A stretch of DNA of 64,000 nt from Bacillota bacterium (GCA_023418925.1 JAEZYS010000003.1:310001-374000); one strand, 5' to 3'. Shown: positions 45,182 through 53,865, counted from the first letter of the stretch. Notes: generated by a model from the sequence alone, not told the origin. Program-made: numbers and translations.

Positions 45182-45210
45182 ATTATAGTTAATTCTTTAC
45201 GTTTTGTCAA
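45182..45210 (-). promoter_or_regulatory. sigma-A promoter of acn, with a degenerate Rex-like site in the spacer
   Basis: On the minus strand TTGACA and TATAAT are spaced 17 bp. The spacer contains GTAAAGAATTAAC, which shares its core with the adhE Rex operator (positions 45186-45203). Only one half-site is close to consensus. Confidence 0.75.
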
Positions 45211-45268
45211 TTATTTATCAATTCTTAGTCTAATGATTTATTTCTGAAACAAAAATGCATGTATTTTG

Positions 45269-45297
45269 TTGAAAATATTTACTGTATGTTGTATACT
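45269..45297 (+). promoter_or_regulatory. sigma-A promoter of the HisA-like and ahcY genes
   Basis: TTGAAA and TATACT are spaced 17 bp. The leader to the first start codon is ~80 nt. Confidence 0.75.
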
Positions 45298-45386
45298 ATT
45301 GAATGTCAGTTGCACACAACATTATTTTTATTCAAAACATTATTTTCATACTTTTTTAAAAAAATATACAGTTAAGGAGTGTTCAG

Positions 45387-46160
45387 ATGAAATTCAGACC
45401 TTGCATTGATATCCACAACGGCAAAGTCAAGCAGATTGTAGGCGGAAGTCTTGCTGACACAAACAATACTGCTTCCGAGAATTTTGTTTCGGAGTTCAAT
45501 GCCGAATATTATGCAGAATTATATAAAAAATATAATTTAAGCGGGGGACACATCATTCTTCTGAATGCTCATGATTCTGAATATTATGACGCTGATGTTA
45601 AGCAGGCAGAAACTGCTCTTTCTAATTTCAGAAGCGGATTGCAGATTGGTGGAGGAATTAATCCTGACAATGCAAAGGCTTTTCTGGATATGGGTGCTTC
45701 ACATGTTATTGTTACATCCTACGTTTTCAGCGGTGGTGTCATAAACTATGACAGGCTTGAAAAAATGGTTGATACTGTCGGTAAAGAAAGGCTTGTTCTT
45801 GATTTGTCATGCCGTAAGAAAGATGGAAAATATTATATAGTAACGGACAGGTGGCAGAAGTTTACGGACACTGTTCTTGATTTGAATATAATTGAAAAGC
45901 TTTCAAAATACTGCGATGAGTTCCTTGTTCATGCTGTTGATGTTGAGGGTAAGGCAAACGGAATTGAGGGCGATGTTGCCGCTTTGCTAGGTAAGGAATG
46001 CTCTGCTCCTGTTACATATGCAGGCGGAATAAGTTCATATGATGATCTTGAGCTTTTGAAAAGGCTTGGCAGGGGAAAGGTAGACTTTACTGTTGGAAGT
46101 GCGCTGGATTTATTCGGTGGAAAGCTTAAATTTGAGGATATTGTTGCATTTGGAGAATAA
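45387..46160 (+). CDS. eukaryotic-type HisA (ProFAR isomerase, HIS6-like)
   Basis: 257 residues. The sequence follows the yeast HIS6 pattern rather than bacterial HisA: RPCIDIHNGKVKQIVGGSL at the N-terminus, LQIGGGIN, VIVTSYVFSGG, LVLDLSCRKKDGKYYIVTDRWQKFTD and HAVDVEGKANGIE. YAGGISSYDDL and DFTVGSALDLFGG complete the barrel. The known reaction is opening of the ribose ring of ProFAR in histidine synthesis. No other his gene is near, and ahcY follows after 73 bp. Function by homology only. Confidence 0.88.
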   Translation: MKFRPCIDIHNGKVKQIVGGSLADTNNTASENFVSEFNAEYYAELYKKYNLSGGHIILLNAHDSEYYDADVKQAETALSNFRSGLQIGGGINPDNAKAFLDMGASHVIVTSYVFSGGVINYDRLEKMVDTVGKERLVLDLSCRKKDGKYYIVTDRWQKFTDTVLDLNIIEKLSKYCDEFLVHAVDVEGKANGIEGDVAALLGKECSAPVTYAGGISSYDDLELLKRLGRGKVDFTVGSALDLFGGKLKFEDIVAFGE

Positions 46161-46233
46161 AACAACTAAAAGATATACTTTAAATAAAAAATTGAAGAAG
46201 ATTAACTTATAAAACTGAAAGGATTGTTTTACT

Positions 46234-47481
46234 ATGCAGAGTGAAATCAGAGACTTGTCATTATGGCAGAGCGGACAGACAAAAATTGAGTGGGTTAAGG
46301 CTAATATGCCTTTATTGAGAAGTATTGAAACGGAATTTTTGCAGACACAGCCTTTCAAGGGAATCAAGATTGCTCTTTCTGTTCATCTTGAAGCAAAGAC
46401 AGCATACCTTTGCAAGGTTTTTGCTGCCGGTGGTGCAGAAATGTATATAACAGGAAGCAACCCGCTTTCAACACAGGATGATGTTGCGGCGGCTCTTGTA
46501 CATGATGGGCTAAACGTTTTTGCGTGGTACAATGCTACAGATGAGGAATATCACAGACACATTTCCGAGGTAATCAAGGTTGGCCCTAACATTATCATTG
46601 ATGACGGCGGCGACCTTGTTCATCTTATCCATAACGAGTATACAGAAATGATTGACGGAGTAATCGGTGGCTGTGAAGAGACTACTACAGGCATTATCAG
46701 ACTTATTGCTATGGACAAGGAGAAAAAGCTGAAATTCCCAATGGTTCTTGTAAACAATGCAGATTGTAAGCACCTTTTCGACAACAGATATGGTACCGGT
46801 CAGTCTGTATGGGACGGTATCAACAGAACTACAAACCTTATTGTTGCAGGCAAGAATGTTGTTGTTGCAGGTTATGGATGGTGTGGCAAGGGCGTTGCTA
46901 TGAGAGCAAAGGGACTTGGTGCTGATGTAATCATCACTGAAATAAATCCTATAAGAGCAATGGAGGCTGTAATGGACGGCTTCAAGGTTATGAAGATGGA
47001 AGAGGCCGCTAAGATAGGTGATTTCTTTATCACAGTTACAGGCTGCAGAGATGTTATTACAGAAAAATCCTTCAATGTCATGAAAGATAGAGCTATATGC
47101 TGTAACGCTGGACATTTCGATGTTGAGGTTGATGTGGCAAAACTCAAGGAGATTGCAGTTGAAACCAAAGTTGCAAGAAACAATATTCAGGGATACAAGC
47201 TTAAAAATGGAAACTGGATTTATGTTATTGCAGAGGGCAGACTTGTAAACCTTGCTGCCGGTGACGGACATCCTGCTGAAATCATGGATATGAGCTTTGC
47301 AATTCAGGCACTTTCTGCTTTGCACATTGTGAAAAACAAGGGCAAGCTTGATAAGATGATTATTGATGTTCCTGTTGAAGTTGACAGGGAAGTTGCTGAA
47401 AGAAAGCTAAGATTCTGGGGCATGGAGATTGATAAACTTACAGAGGAGCAGGACAAGTATCTTAACAGCTGGGAGGCATAG
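46234..47481 (+). CDS. ahcY: adenosylhomocysteinase
   Basis: 415 residues. N-terminal substrate domain with MPLLRSIETEFLQTQPFKGIKIALSVHLEAKTAYL-type stretch, DDGGDLVHLIH, NRYGTGQSVWDGI, then the NAD-binding domain with VVAGYGWCGKGVAMRAKGLGA and the C-terminal GRLVNLAAGDGHPAEIMDMSFA. It splits S-adenosylhomocysteine into adenosine and homocysteine, relieving methyltransferase inhibition. The sequence suits the bacterial/archaeal short form. It is probably cotranscribed with the HisA-like gene. Confidence 0.96.
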   Translation: MQSEIRDLSLWQSGQTKIEWVKANMPLLRSIETEFLQTQPFKGIKIALSVHLEAKTAYLCKVFAAGGAEMYITGSNPLSTQDDVAAALVHDGLNVFAWYNATDEEYHRHISEVIKVGPNIIIDDGGDLVHLIHNEYTEMIDGVIGGCEETTTGIIRLIAMDKEKKLKFPMVLVNNADCKHLFDNRYGTGQSVWDGINRTTNLIVAGKNVVVAGYGWCGKGVAMRAKGLGADVIITEINPIRAMEAVMDGFKVMKMEEAAKIGDFFITVTGCRDVITEKSFNVMKDRAICCNAGHFDVEVDVAKLKEIAVETKVARNNIQGYKLKNGNWIYVIAEGRLVNLAAGDGHPAEIMDMSFAIQALSALHIVKNKGKLDKMIIDVPVEVDREVAERKLRFWGMEIDKLTEEQDKYLNSWEA

Positions 47482-47482
47482 T

Positions 47483-47575
47483 GTGAAAAATACTTTTCAC
47501 GCAGCTATTTATTCCTTACTGCAAGCATATTTGCTCCGAAAAGCGCAATAAAAAGCAAAAAGGAATGGAGATTAA
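47483..47575 (+). repeat. hairpin-stem-RBS repeat element, copy ahead of the rhomboid gene
   Basis: GTGAAAA-atac-TTTTCAC is followed by GCAGCTATTTATTCCTTACTGCAAG, a spacer, and GCAATAAAAAGCAAAAAGGAATGGAGATTAA. The 3' end carries the Shine-Dalgarno of the rhomboid gene. It starts two bases after the ahcY stop codon. Confidence 0.7.
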
Positions 47576-47579
47576 CATA

Positions 47580-48158
47580 ATGAAACTCAAAAAAATCAGG
47601 TATAATGCTCCTGTTGTACTGACATTCACGCTGATTGCGTTTGTGGTACTTATAATCGGATATTTCACAGGCATGAAGTCAACGCAGATGTTCTTTACGG
47701 TTTACAGGACATCTTTTGCTGATCCATTGCAGTATGTTAGGCTGTTCACGCACGTTCTCGGGCATGCTGATTTTCAGCATTTTTCAGGTAATTTCATGAT
47801 AATTCTGATTATTGCTCCTATGCTTGAAGAGAAGTACGGAAGCAGGAATATACTTTTAATTATTATTTTTACAGCTTTTATAACAGGTTTGTTCAATGTT
47901 CTGTTGTTTGATACGGGACTTCTTGGTGCAAGCGGAATTGCATTCACATTTATTCTGCTTGGGTCATTTGTAAATGTCAAGGACAGAAATGAAATACCGC
48001 TTACACTTATAATAGTAGCTGCGTTCTATATAGGCAATGAAATTGTTGCAGGTATTTTTTCAAAGGACAATATCTCACAGATAACGCATATTATTGGTGG
48101 TATCTGTGGATGTGTGTTCGGGTATATACTTAACACTAAGAAAAGCGAAAACGTATAA
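47580..48158 (+). CDS. rhomboid-family intramembrane serine protease
   Basis: 192 residues from the ATG at 47580 (GGAATGGAG upstream, supplied by the repeat element). Six membrane segments. The catalytic Ser is in GASGIAF, the catalytic His in ITHIIGG on the last segment, and HADFQHFSGN gives the HxxxN oxyanion motif. Rhomboids cleave membrane proteins within the bilayer. The substrate is unknown. It follows ahcY on the same strand. Confidence 0.9.
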   Translation: MKLKKIRYNAPVVLTFTLIAFVVLIIGYFTGMKSTQMFFTVYRTSFADPLQYVRLFTHVLGHADFQHFSGNFMIILIIAPMLEEKYGSRNILLIIIFTAFITGLFNVLLFDTGLLGASGIAFTFILLGSFVNVKDRNEIPLTLIIVAAFYIGNEIVAGIFSKDNISQITHIIGGICGCVFGYILNTKKSENV

Positions 48159-48811
48159 CAGAAAAAAGTTTGCAAGCCTGCACTATAAACTTTTGATTTT
48201 ATAATTAATTACATAATATAGTTATGTCATAAACAGTCCACTGGACTGTTTATGAGGAAAAATAATATATAAAAACTAAAAAGGAGAGCGGTGGTGTCCG
48301 CTCTCCTCGAAAAGCTATCGCTTTTCTCACCTCTTCACCGTTTTTTTGACTAAGGTGTTTCGCACTCTGCGGAGTGCGACAAAGGGACTTTGTCCCTTTG
48401 AACCCTACAACCTTGAAAGGTTGAAGAACTTTTATTTTTTTATTCTAATAACATTTCAAGGCAAAACCCAAGATTTTAACCATAAAGTAAAATATGGTGC
48501 ATTTTCAATTCAGGTTTTGTTTTGTCTTAAAGTAATTTCAATTCGCTGCGCTGTTGAAATTACTTTAAGAGGGAAGTTTATTTTTATACGAAAGAAAAAC
48601 CGCAAATGTAATTACGTACTTGCATAGCTTGTCTGTAATTTACATTTGCGGTTTTAATATTTATTTTTTCATTTGCGGGGCTACGGGGTGTTCCGATGTC
48701 GGATATCGGCAAAGGGCTTTGCCCTTTTGAAACCTACAACCTTGATAAGGCTAAAGCCTGTTCTCGCTCCGCTCTAATTTTTCTTCGAAAAACAAGCAGG
48801 CTTGCGAACTT
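48159..48811. repeat. 653-bp gene-free block of stacked palindromes
   Basis: Between convergent genes. Hairpins in order: CATAAACAGTCCA and its complement (48228-48254), GGAGAGCGG / CCGCTCTCC (48283-48306), GAAAAGC / GCTTTTC (48308-48325), CGCACTC / GAGTGCG (48361-48378), CAAAGGGA / TCCCTTTG (48380-48400), a 16-bp stem at 48526-48569, a ~19-bp stem with AAACCGCAAATGTAA at 48597-48655, then CCGATGTCGG-type and AAGGGC / GCCCTT stems to 48735. A module of about 35 bp (AAAGGG…CCTACAACCTTGA) occurs twice, at 48381-48416 and 48711-48745. Confidence 0.75.
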
Positions 48812-49297
48812 CTATTTGCTTTTTTCACTTAAACACGATTCAATGTAGTCTACTGGGACATCCATACGCACTGCGACTTCTTCATTTGTCATGCCCGATT
48901 CCTTGAATTCCTTAATGACTGATACAATAGTTTCCCCGACTTCAATTATATGCTTGTCAGGATCATAGAAACGTATTGATCGTTGCCCCCAGCTTGCTTC
49001 TTCCAATGGATGTACCAGGATAATATCAAAGTTTTTGCAGTTATTGAGCTTATCCATAAAGCTGTCGATGTCATCTTCCTCAAAATAAAGCTCAATCGCA
49101 TTATTTCCAAGAATAATCTCGTTTTGACCCTTATTGATAAAACCTCCCCAGGAATCAGCTGTCTGTAAGCATATGCCCTGACTCAAAACAACATTAGCGC
49201 CAAAATCAGCAGTAACATCAAGATCAAGTATCTCTTTATAAAACTGCTTTGATCTCTCCATGTCCTTGACTGCTAGAAGTGTTGATGAATATTTCAT
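48812..49297 (-). CDS. VOC (glyoxalase/bleomycin-resistance fold) protein with C-terminal HTH-like tail
   Basis: 161 residues from the ATG at 49297. GGAGGG lies 6 bp upstream and 14 bp separate it from the rodA stop. The betaalphabetabetabeta VOC fold is shown by TLLAVKDMERSKQFYKEILDLDV and IRFYDPDKHIIEVGE. The C-terminal ~40 residues (KESGMTNEEVAVRMDVPVDYIE) look like a small helix-turn-helix, found in some Firmicute VOC proteins. Substrate unknown. Cotranscribed with rodA. Confidence 0.85.
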   Translation of the reverse strand: MKYSSTLLAVKDMERSKQFYKEILDLDVTADFGANVVLSQGICLQTADSWGGFINKGQNEIILGNNAIELYFEEDDIDSFMDKLNNCKNFDIILVHPLEEASWGQRSIRFYDPDKHIIEVGETIVSVIKEFKESGMTNEEVAVRMDVPVDYIESCLSEKSK

Positions 49298-49310
49298 TTT
49301 TGTCCCTCCA

Positions 49311-50450
49311 TTAATCTGCATCATAGAATACACGGTATTTCTTTTCGGAATGTGAGTATGTACTCATTACAATTCCTATACCTATAAACATACTAAGCAT
49401 TGCCGTTCCGCCCTGACTTACAAACGGCAGGGGAATACCGATAACAGGTGTTACTACTATAACCATACCAATATTAAGGATACAATGTATGAAGATTATT
49501 GCGGCAAATCCTACACATATATATTTGCCTGTTCCATCCTTTGCAACTCTGCTGTCTGAAATAATTCTCATACAGATAAATGCGAGAGCGGCAATAAGTA
49601 GAATACATCCAAAAAAGCCGAAACATTGACCTACATATGTGAAAATGAAATCTGTCTGGACTTCAGGCACAAAGGCATAAGAATCAGCAAAAAGCCCTTT
49701 GCCGAACATTTCTCCCGAACCAAGAGCAATCTTGCCAAGACGCTGCTGATAGCCATACCCCAGAGGGTCAAGGTCTTCATTTATTACAACAAGAAATCGC
49801 ATTTTCTGATGATTTAAAAGAACATATTTCCACAAAATGAATATGCCGATTGGAGCAGCTACAATGCATGGAACGATATACTTCCATGAAAGTCCTGCGG
49901 CAAACATCATGCTTATAAAAATTGCAATAAAAACAATCGCTGTTCCGTCATCTCCTTGCGCTGCGACAAGCAGAATCGGTACTGCTCCATGCAGGCACAG
50001 CAGCAATACATTCACTATGTTGTTTATTTTGTCACCGACTTTGTTAAGATGGACGGCAAAGGACATGATAAAAACTATTTTCAGCACTTCAGATGGCTGG
50101 AATGTTGTTATTCCAAGATCAATCCATGCCTTGTCATCCGTTCCTTCAACCTGGATTCCAAGTGGTGTAAACGTCAGGAGCACAAGCCCTATTCCTAAGG
50201 GAACATAAAGAAACCATAATTTCGTAAACTTTCGGTAGTCAAGTGCTGATATAAGAAGTGCCATACCAGCACCAAGGCATAAGGCAATAAACTGAACTTT
50301 ATACATGCTGTCAGTCTTGGAGGTTATTTCATTCTTAACAATTGAATACATTAAAACAACTGAAAAAAATGATACTCCGCAGACGGCAATAAATAAAACC
50401 TTATCCAGCTTTTTAAAATATTGAAATATTATCTTAAATACTGTATTCAC
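49311..50450 (-). CDS. rodA: SEDS glycosyltransferase RodA/FtsW family
   Basis: 379 residues from GTG at 50450, which is spaced from the GGAATGGAG of the repeat element as in its other copies. An ATG at 50462 would overlap that site. About ten membrane segments. SEDS motifs: DDKAWIDLGITTFQPSEVLKI with the catalytic Asp in the following loop, YQQRLGKIALGSGEMFGKG, and GIPLPFVSQGGTAML at the C-terminus. Length and the QPSE/ GIPLPF pattern favour RodA over FtsW. It polymerises lipid II for cell elongation together with a class B PBP not found here. Confidence 0.9.
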   Translation of the reverse strand: MNTVFKIIFQYFKKLDKVLFIAVCGVSFFSVVLMYSIVKNEITSKTDSMYKVQFIALCLGAGMALLISALDYRKFTKLWFLYVPLGIGLVLLTFTPLGIQVEGTDDKAWIDLGITTFQPSEVLKIVFIMSFAVHLNKVGDKINNIVNVLLLCLHGAVPILLVAAQGDDGTAIVFIAIFISMMFAAGLSWKYIVPCIVAAPIGIFILWKYVLLNHQKMRFLVVINEDLDPLGYGYQQRLGKIALGSGEMFGKGLFADSYAFVPEVQTDFIFTYVGQCFGFFGCILLIAALAFICMRIISDSRVAKDGTGKYICVGFAAIIFIHCILNIGMVIVVTPVIGIPLPFVSQGGTAMLSMFIGIGIVMSTYSHSEKKYRVFYDAD

Positions 50451-50552
50451 ATTAATCTCCATTCCATTTGCTACAAGTTCCAGCTTTGCGAAAGAAAACT
50501 TCTGACAGCATAGTTCTTAATTGGAACAAATAGCACTTAAAAAATTTCCACG
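50451..50552 (-). repeat. hairpin-stem-RBS repeat element, copy ahead of rodA
   Basis: On the minus strand the first hairpin is degenerate (GTGGAAATTTTTTAAGTGC). GCTATTTGTTCC (50534-50523) pairs with GGAACTTGTAGC (50481-50470), followed by AAATGGAATGGAGATTAAT and the GTG start. Confidence 0.65.
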
Positions 50553-50800
50553 TTAACCTCTAAAAAGACTTAATTTTCTGCAATACTACATAGAAATTTA
50601 TTTAATTATACAACATTTTTCTATAAAATTCAATAGCAAAACACTAGCATAATAATAAATCTCATGATATAATAGAATAAACTTTTATTATGTATAGTTT
50701 TACATACCTTAAACAGCAGTATGGCATAAACGATATATGTGTCCTGCATTTGCTGTGAAGGGCAATATTTACAATATATCTTTTTATAGGGGGCAAAAAA
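50553..50800 (+). other. leader region of fhs
   Basis: 248 bp. A TATAAT at 50668-50673 could be the -10 of fhs, but its -35 is poor. The ~130-nt leader shows no riboswitch that I recognise. AGGGGGC directly precedes the start codon. Confidence 0.45.
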
Positions 50801-52471
50801 ATGTTATCTGATATTGAAATTGCACAGCATGCTAAAATGCTCAAAATTACTGAAATTGCTGCAAATCTTGGTGTTGATCAGGATGATATTGAGCCATACG
50901 GTCACTACAAGGCAAAGCTTTCAGAAACTTTGTTTAAAAAAACTGCTAATAAACCTGACGGTAAACTTATTCTTGTTACAGCAATAAACCCTACTCCTGC
51001 TGGTGAGGGTAAGACTACGATTTCTGTTGGTCTTGCTGAAGCTATGGCTAAGATTAATAAGAATGCTGTTCTTGCATTAAGGGAGCCTTCTCTCGGACCT
51101 GTTTTCGGAATCAAGGGCGGTGCAGCAGGCGGCGGATATGCTCAGGTTGTTCCAATGGAGGATATCAACCTTCACTTTACAGGTGATATGCATGCTATTA
51201 CTGCTGCTAACAATCTTCTTTGTGCTTTGCTGGACAACCATATGCAGCAGGGCAATGAGCTTAATATTGACCAGAGAAGAATCATGATAGACAGATGCAT
51301 GGATATGAATGACCGTGCGTTAAGAAACTGCGTTATCGGAATGGGCGGAAAGGTAAACGGTATTCCAAGACAGGACAGCTTCAGAATTACTGTTGCTTCC
51401 GAAGTTATGGCTATACTTTGCCTTGCACTTGACCTTGCAGACCTTAAAAAGCGTCTTGGAAATATATTTGTTGCATATACATATGATGGTAAGCCTGTTT
51501 ATGCAAGAGATCTCGGTGCTGACGGTGCTATGACTGCTCTTCTTAAAGATGCACTCAAGCCTAACCTTGTTCAGACACTAGAAAACACACCTGCTATCAT
51601 GCACGGCGGACCTTTTGCCAATATTGCTCATGGATGTAACTCTGTTAGAGCTACTAAGCTTGCTCTCAAGCTTGGGGATTACTGCATTACAGAGGCAGGC
51701 TTCGGTTCTGACCTCGGTGCAGAAAAGTTCTTTGACATCAAATGCAGATTTGCAGGAATAAAGCCTTCATGCGTTGTTCTTGTTGCTACTATAAGAGCGC
51801 TTAAATACAATGGCGGAGTACCTAAGGCTGAACTTGTCAACGAAAATGTTGAAGCACTTGAAAAGGGTATTGTAAACCTTAGGACACATATTGAAAACAT
51901 GAGAAAATTCGGTGTACCTGTTGTTGTTGCAATAAATAGATTTCACACAGATACAGAAGCTGAAATTGCAGTTATCGAAAGAGTATGCAATGAAATGGGT
52001 GCCGCTGTTTCACTTGCTGAAATATTTGCAAAGGGCGGAGCAGGAGGAACTGATCTTGCTCAGAAGGTTTGCGACACTATTGAAAAGAATGAATCCAACT
52101 TCAAAACCTTATATGACGAAAAGCTTCCTATAAAGGAAAAACTCGGCATAATTGCAAAGGAAATTTACAGAGCTGACGGTGTTATTTATACAGCACAGGC
52201 TGAAAAGGCTCTTGCTGACATAATTGCTCTCGGATATGACAACATACCTGTCTGCGTTGCTAAGACACAGTATTCTTTGTCTGATGATCCAACTAAGCTT
52301 GGTAAGCCTGAAAACTTTGTAATAACTGTAAGAGATGTAAAACTTAGTGCAGGTGCTGGTTTCGTAGTTGCTTTAACCGGTGATATTATGATAATGCCTG
52401 GACTTCCTAAGTCTCCGGCAGCACTCAGAATTGACTGTGATAACAACGGATGTATCAGTGGATTGTTCTGA
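50801..52471 (+). CDS. fhs: formate-tetrahydrofolate ligase
   Basis: 556 residues, the normal length. The P-loop is TPAGEGKTT (65-73), EPSLGPVFGIKGGAAGGG follows, and the family-typical LHFTGDMHAITAANNLL, EAGFGSDLGAEKFFDIK and PGLPKSPAA are all present. It makes 10-formyl-THF from formate and ATP for purine synthesis and formyl-Met, or for the methyl branch in acetogens. No other Wood-Ljungdahl gene is in the window, so the biosynthetic role is more likely. AGGGGG precedes the ATG. Confidence 0.97.
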   Translation: MLSDIEIAQHAKMLKITEIAANLGVDQDDIEPYGHYKAKLSETLFKKTANKPDGKLILVTAINPTPAGEGKTTISVGLAEAMAKINKNAVLALREPSLGPVFGIKGGAAGGGYAQVVPMEDINLHFTGDMHAITAANNLLCALLDNHMQQGNELNIDQRRIMIDRCMDMNDRALRNCVIGMGGKVNGIPRQDSFRITVASEVMAILCLALDLADLKKRLGNIFVAYTYDGKPVYARDLGADGAMTALLKDALKPNLVQTLENTPAIMHGGPFANIAHGCNSVRATKLALKLGDYCITEAGFGSDLGAEKFFDIKCRFAGIKPSCVVLVATIRALKYNGGVPKAELVNENVEALEKGIVNLRTHIENMRKFGVPVVVAINRFHTDTEAEIAVIERVCNEMGAAVSLAEIFAKGGAGGTDLAQKVCDTIEKNESNFKTLYDEKLPIKEKLGIIAKEIYRADGVIYTAQAEKALADIIALGYDNIPVCVAKTQYSLSDDPTKLGKPENFVITVRDVKLSAGAGFVVALTGDIMIMPGLPKSPAALRIDCDNNGCISGLF

Positions 52472-52582
52472 TATATAATTTGTATAACTATTAGACAGTT
52501 AAACTGCTTTTACATATAATAATAGTAAATATCTGCATATTTTTATGATAGGACAGATAGAGCAGAAAGGGGTGACACTAAT

Positions 52583-53215
52583 TTGTTAAAGTTTGATTTT
52601 AACCAGGATGAATTAAAAATAATTAATAATGAAATTGACTATAATAAACTTCAGGATAATGAGCTGCAATCCTATATCTTTATTCAGAAGGATCTGATTG
52701 CAAAGCTTATGGACCTTGCTGCAAGGGACTCACTGACTGAACTTTATAACAATATTTCTGTTAAGAACTTAGTTGAAGAACTGCTTAGAATCAGTCCGGA
52801 TTCAGTGCATTATTTTCTTTTTATTGATATTGACAACTTCAAATATATAAATGATAATTTTGGCCATATGTTCGGGGATTCTGTTCTGTTTGATTTTGCA
52901 AAACAGCTTACAGTGATATGTAAGGATACTGACAGCATTATCGGCAGAATCGGTGGAGATGAATTTGTGGTTATGCTAAAGAACTCTGACGATGAGCAAG
53001 TTAAATCGGTTGCCTTGAAAATCTGCAATGCTTTTGATGAAATATGCAGCGGTAATCTTTGCGCAGCAGTGTCATGCAGCGTCGGGATAAGTAAATATCC
53101 TGATGATTCAGTAAGCTATACTGTTCTCAAGGAATATGCAGATAAGGCTTTGTACAGGTCAAAAAAAGGCGGAAAGAACTGTTATTCCATGTTTGACAAG
53201 GAAAAAGATTTGTAA
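52583..53215 (+). CDS. GGDEF diguanylate cyclase
   Basis: 210 residues from TTG at 52583 (AAAGGGGTG upstream). The ~45-residue N-terminal helix has no sensor domain. The GGDEF domain begins at LAARDSLTELYN and has IDIDNFKYINDNFGHMFGD, the active site GGDEF (GRIGGDEFVV) and SCSVGISKYP. The active site is intact. It lacks the RxxD inhibitory site at the usual position (FAKQL…CKDTDSIIGR). With the HD-GYP protein at 878 it implies c-di-GMP signalling in this organism. Confidence 0.9.
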   Translation: MLKFDFNQDELKIINNEIDYNKLQDNELQSYIFIQKDLIAKLMDLAARDSLTELYNNISVKNLVEELLRISPDSVHYFLFIDIDNFKYINDNFGHMFGDSVLFDFAKQLTVICKDTDSIIGRIGGDEFVVMLKNSDDEQVKSVALKICNAFDEICSGNLCAAVSCSVGISKYPDDSVSYTVLKEYADKALYRSKKGGKNCYSMFDKEKDL

Positions 53216-53229
53216 AAATAGAGGGGTAA

Positions 53230-53330
53230 GTTTGAAAGGTTTATCTTTCAAACTCTGAGTTTTGTGCTTTTCAAACTGCCGTTCGAAATTTAGCTGAGCA
53301 AAAATGCACAAAACATCAAAGAGGGGAGGC
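53230..53330 (+). repeat. two-stem leader resembling the repeat element, ahead of cdd
   Basis: GTTTGAAAG / CTTTCAAAC (53230-53253) and GTTTTGTGC / GCACAAAAC (53259-53314) follow each other, then GAGGGGAGG. The order matches the dispersed element, but the sequence is different. A further hairpin CATGCTTCC / GGAAGCATG (53330-53350) overlaps the start region of cdd. Confidence 0.5.
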
Positions 53331-53359
53331 ATGCTTCCTACGGAAGCATGGTCATAAGT

Positions 53360-53743
53360 ATGTATACAGATAAGCAGCTTATTGATTTAGCAAAAAAACA
53401 GCTTGAATTTTCATATGCACCCTATTCAAAGTTTCATGTAGGAGCAGCACTTCTTACTGAAAGCGGAAAGGTATATTCAGGCTGCAATATTGAAAATGCT
53501 TCTTATGGAGCTTGCAACTGCGCAGAAAGAACGGCTGTGTTTAAGGCTGTTTCGGAGGGAGAAAAAAGCTTTCTGAAAATTGCTATTGTCAGCAGTGCGG
53601 GAGGGCTTACTTATCCTTGCGGAATATGCAGGCAGGTGCTTGCTGAATTTGCTCCTGAAATTCAAGTTATTCTTGAAGATACTGACGGGAGTATAAAAAC
53701 TTTCGGGCTGGATGAACTTCTTCCTTATACTTTCAGGCTGTAA
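53360..53743 (+). CDS. cdd: cytidine deaminase
   Basis: 127 residues from the ATG at 53360, which fits the family N-terminus. An in-frame ATG at 53348 adds four residues and lies in a hairpin. The zinc site is C54-A-E56 and P-C87-x-x-C90, and YAPYSKFHVGAALLT is the substrate loop. It is the homotetrameric short form. It deaminates cytidine and deoxycytidine in pyrimidine salvage. The GGAAG nearest the start is inside a perfect hairpin, so translation may be structure-limited. Confidence 0.95.
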   Translation: MYTDKQLIDLAKKQLEFSYAPYSKFHVGAALLTESGKVYSGCNIENASYGACNCAERTAVFKAVSEGEKSFLKIAIVSSAGGLTYPCGICRQVLAEFAPEIQVILEDTDGSIKTFGLDELLPYTFRL

Positions 53744-53763
53744 TTTTAACATTACAATATAGG

Positions 53764-53798
53764 CGTGATACGGTTATTTTGACTGTGTCACGTTTTTT
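53764..53798 (+). terminator. terminator of cdd
   Basis: CGTGATAC pairs with GTGTCACG (one mismatch), followed by TTTTTTAC. Confidence 0.75.
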
Positions 53799-53809
53799 AC
53801 TTTATTCTG

Positions 53810-53838
53810 TTGCGTGATTATAATTTATATGATATAAT
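53810..53838 (+). promoter_or_regulatory. sigma-A promoter of the ruvC operon
   Basis: TTGCGT and perfect TATAAT are spaced 17 bp and end 27 bp before the ruvC start. Confidence 0.75.
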
Positions 53839-53865
53839 AAATTATTAATGTAAAGTGGGGGCGAT

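Noticed and set aside
48346..48627. Plus-strand open frame of 93 codons in the palindrome block
   Set aside because: It is made up of hairpin arms and has no ribosome site. Its composition follows the repeats and not a protein.
50680..50800. THF or purine riboswitch ahead of fhs
   Set aside because: I found neither the conserved THF-riboswitch loops nor the purine-riboswitch three-way junction. The leader shows only weak stems.
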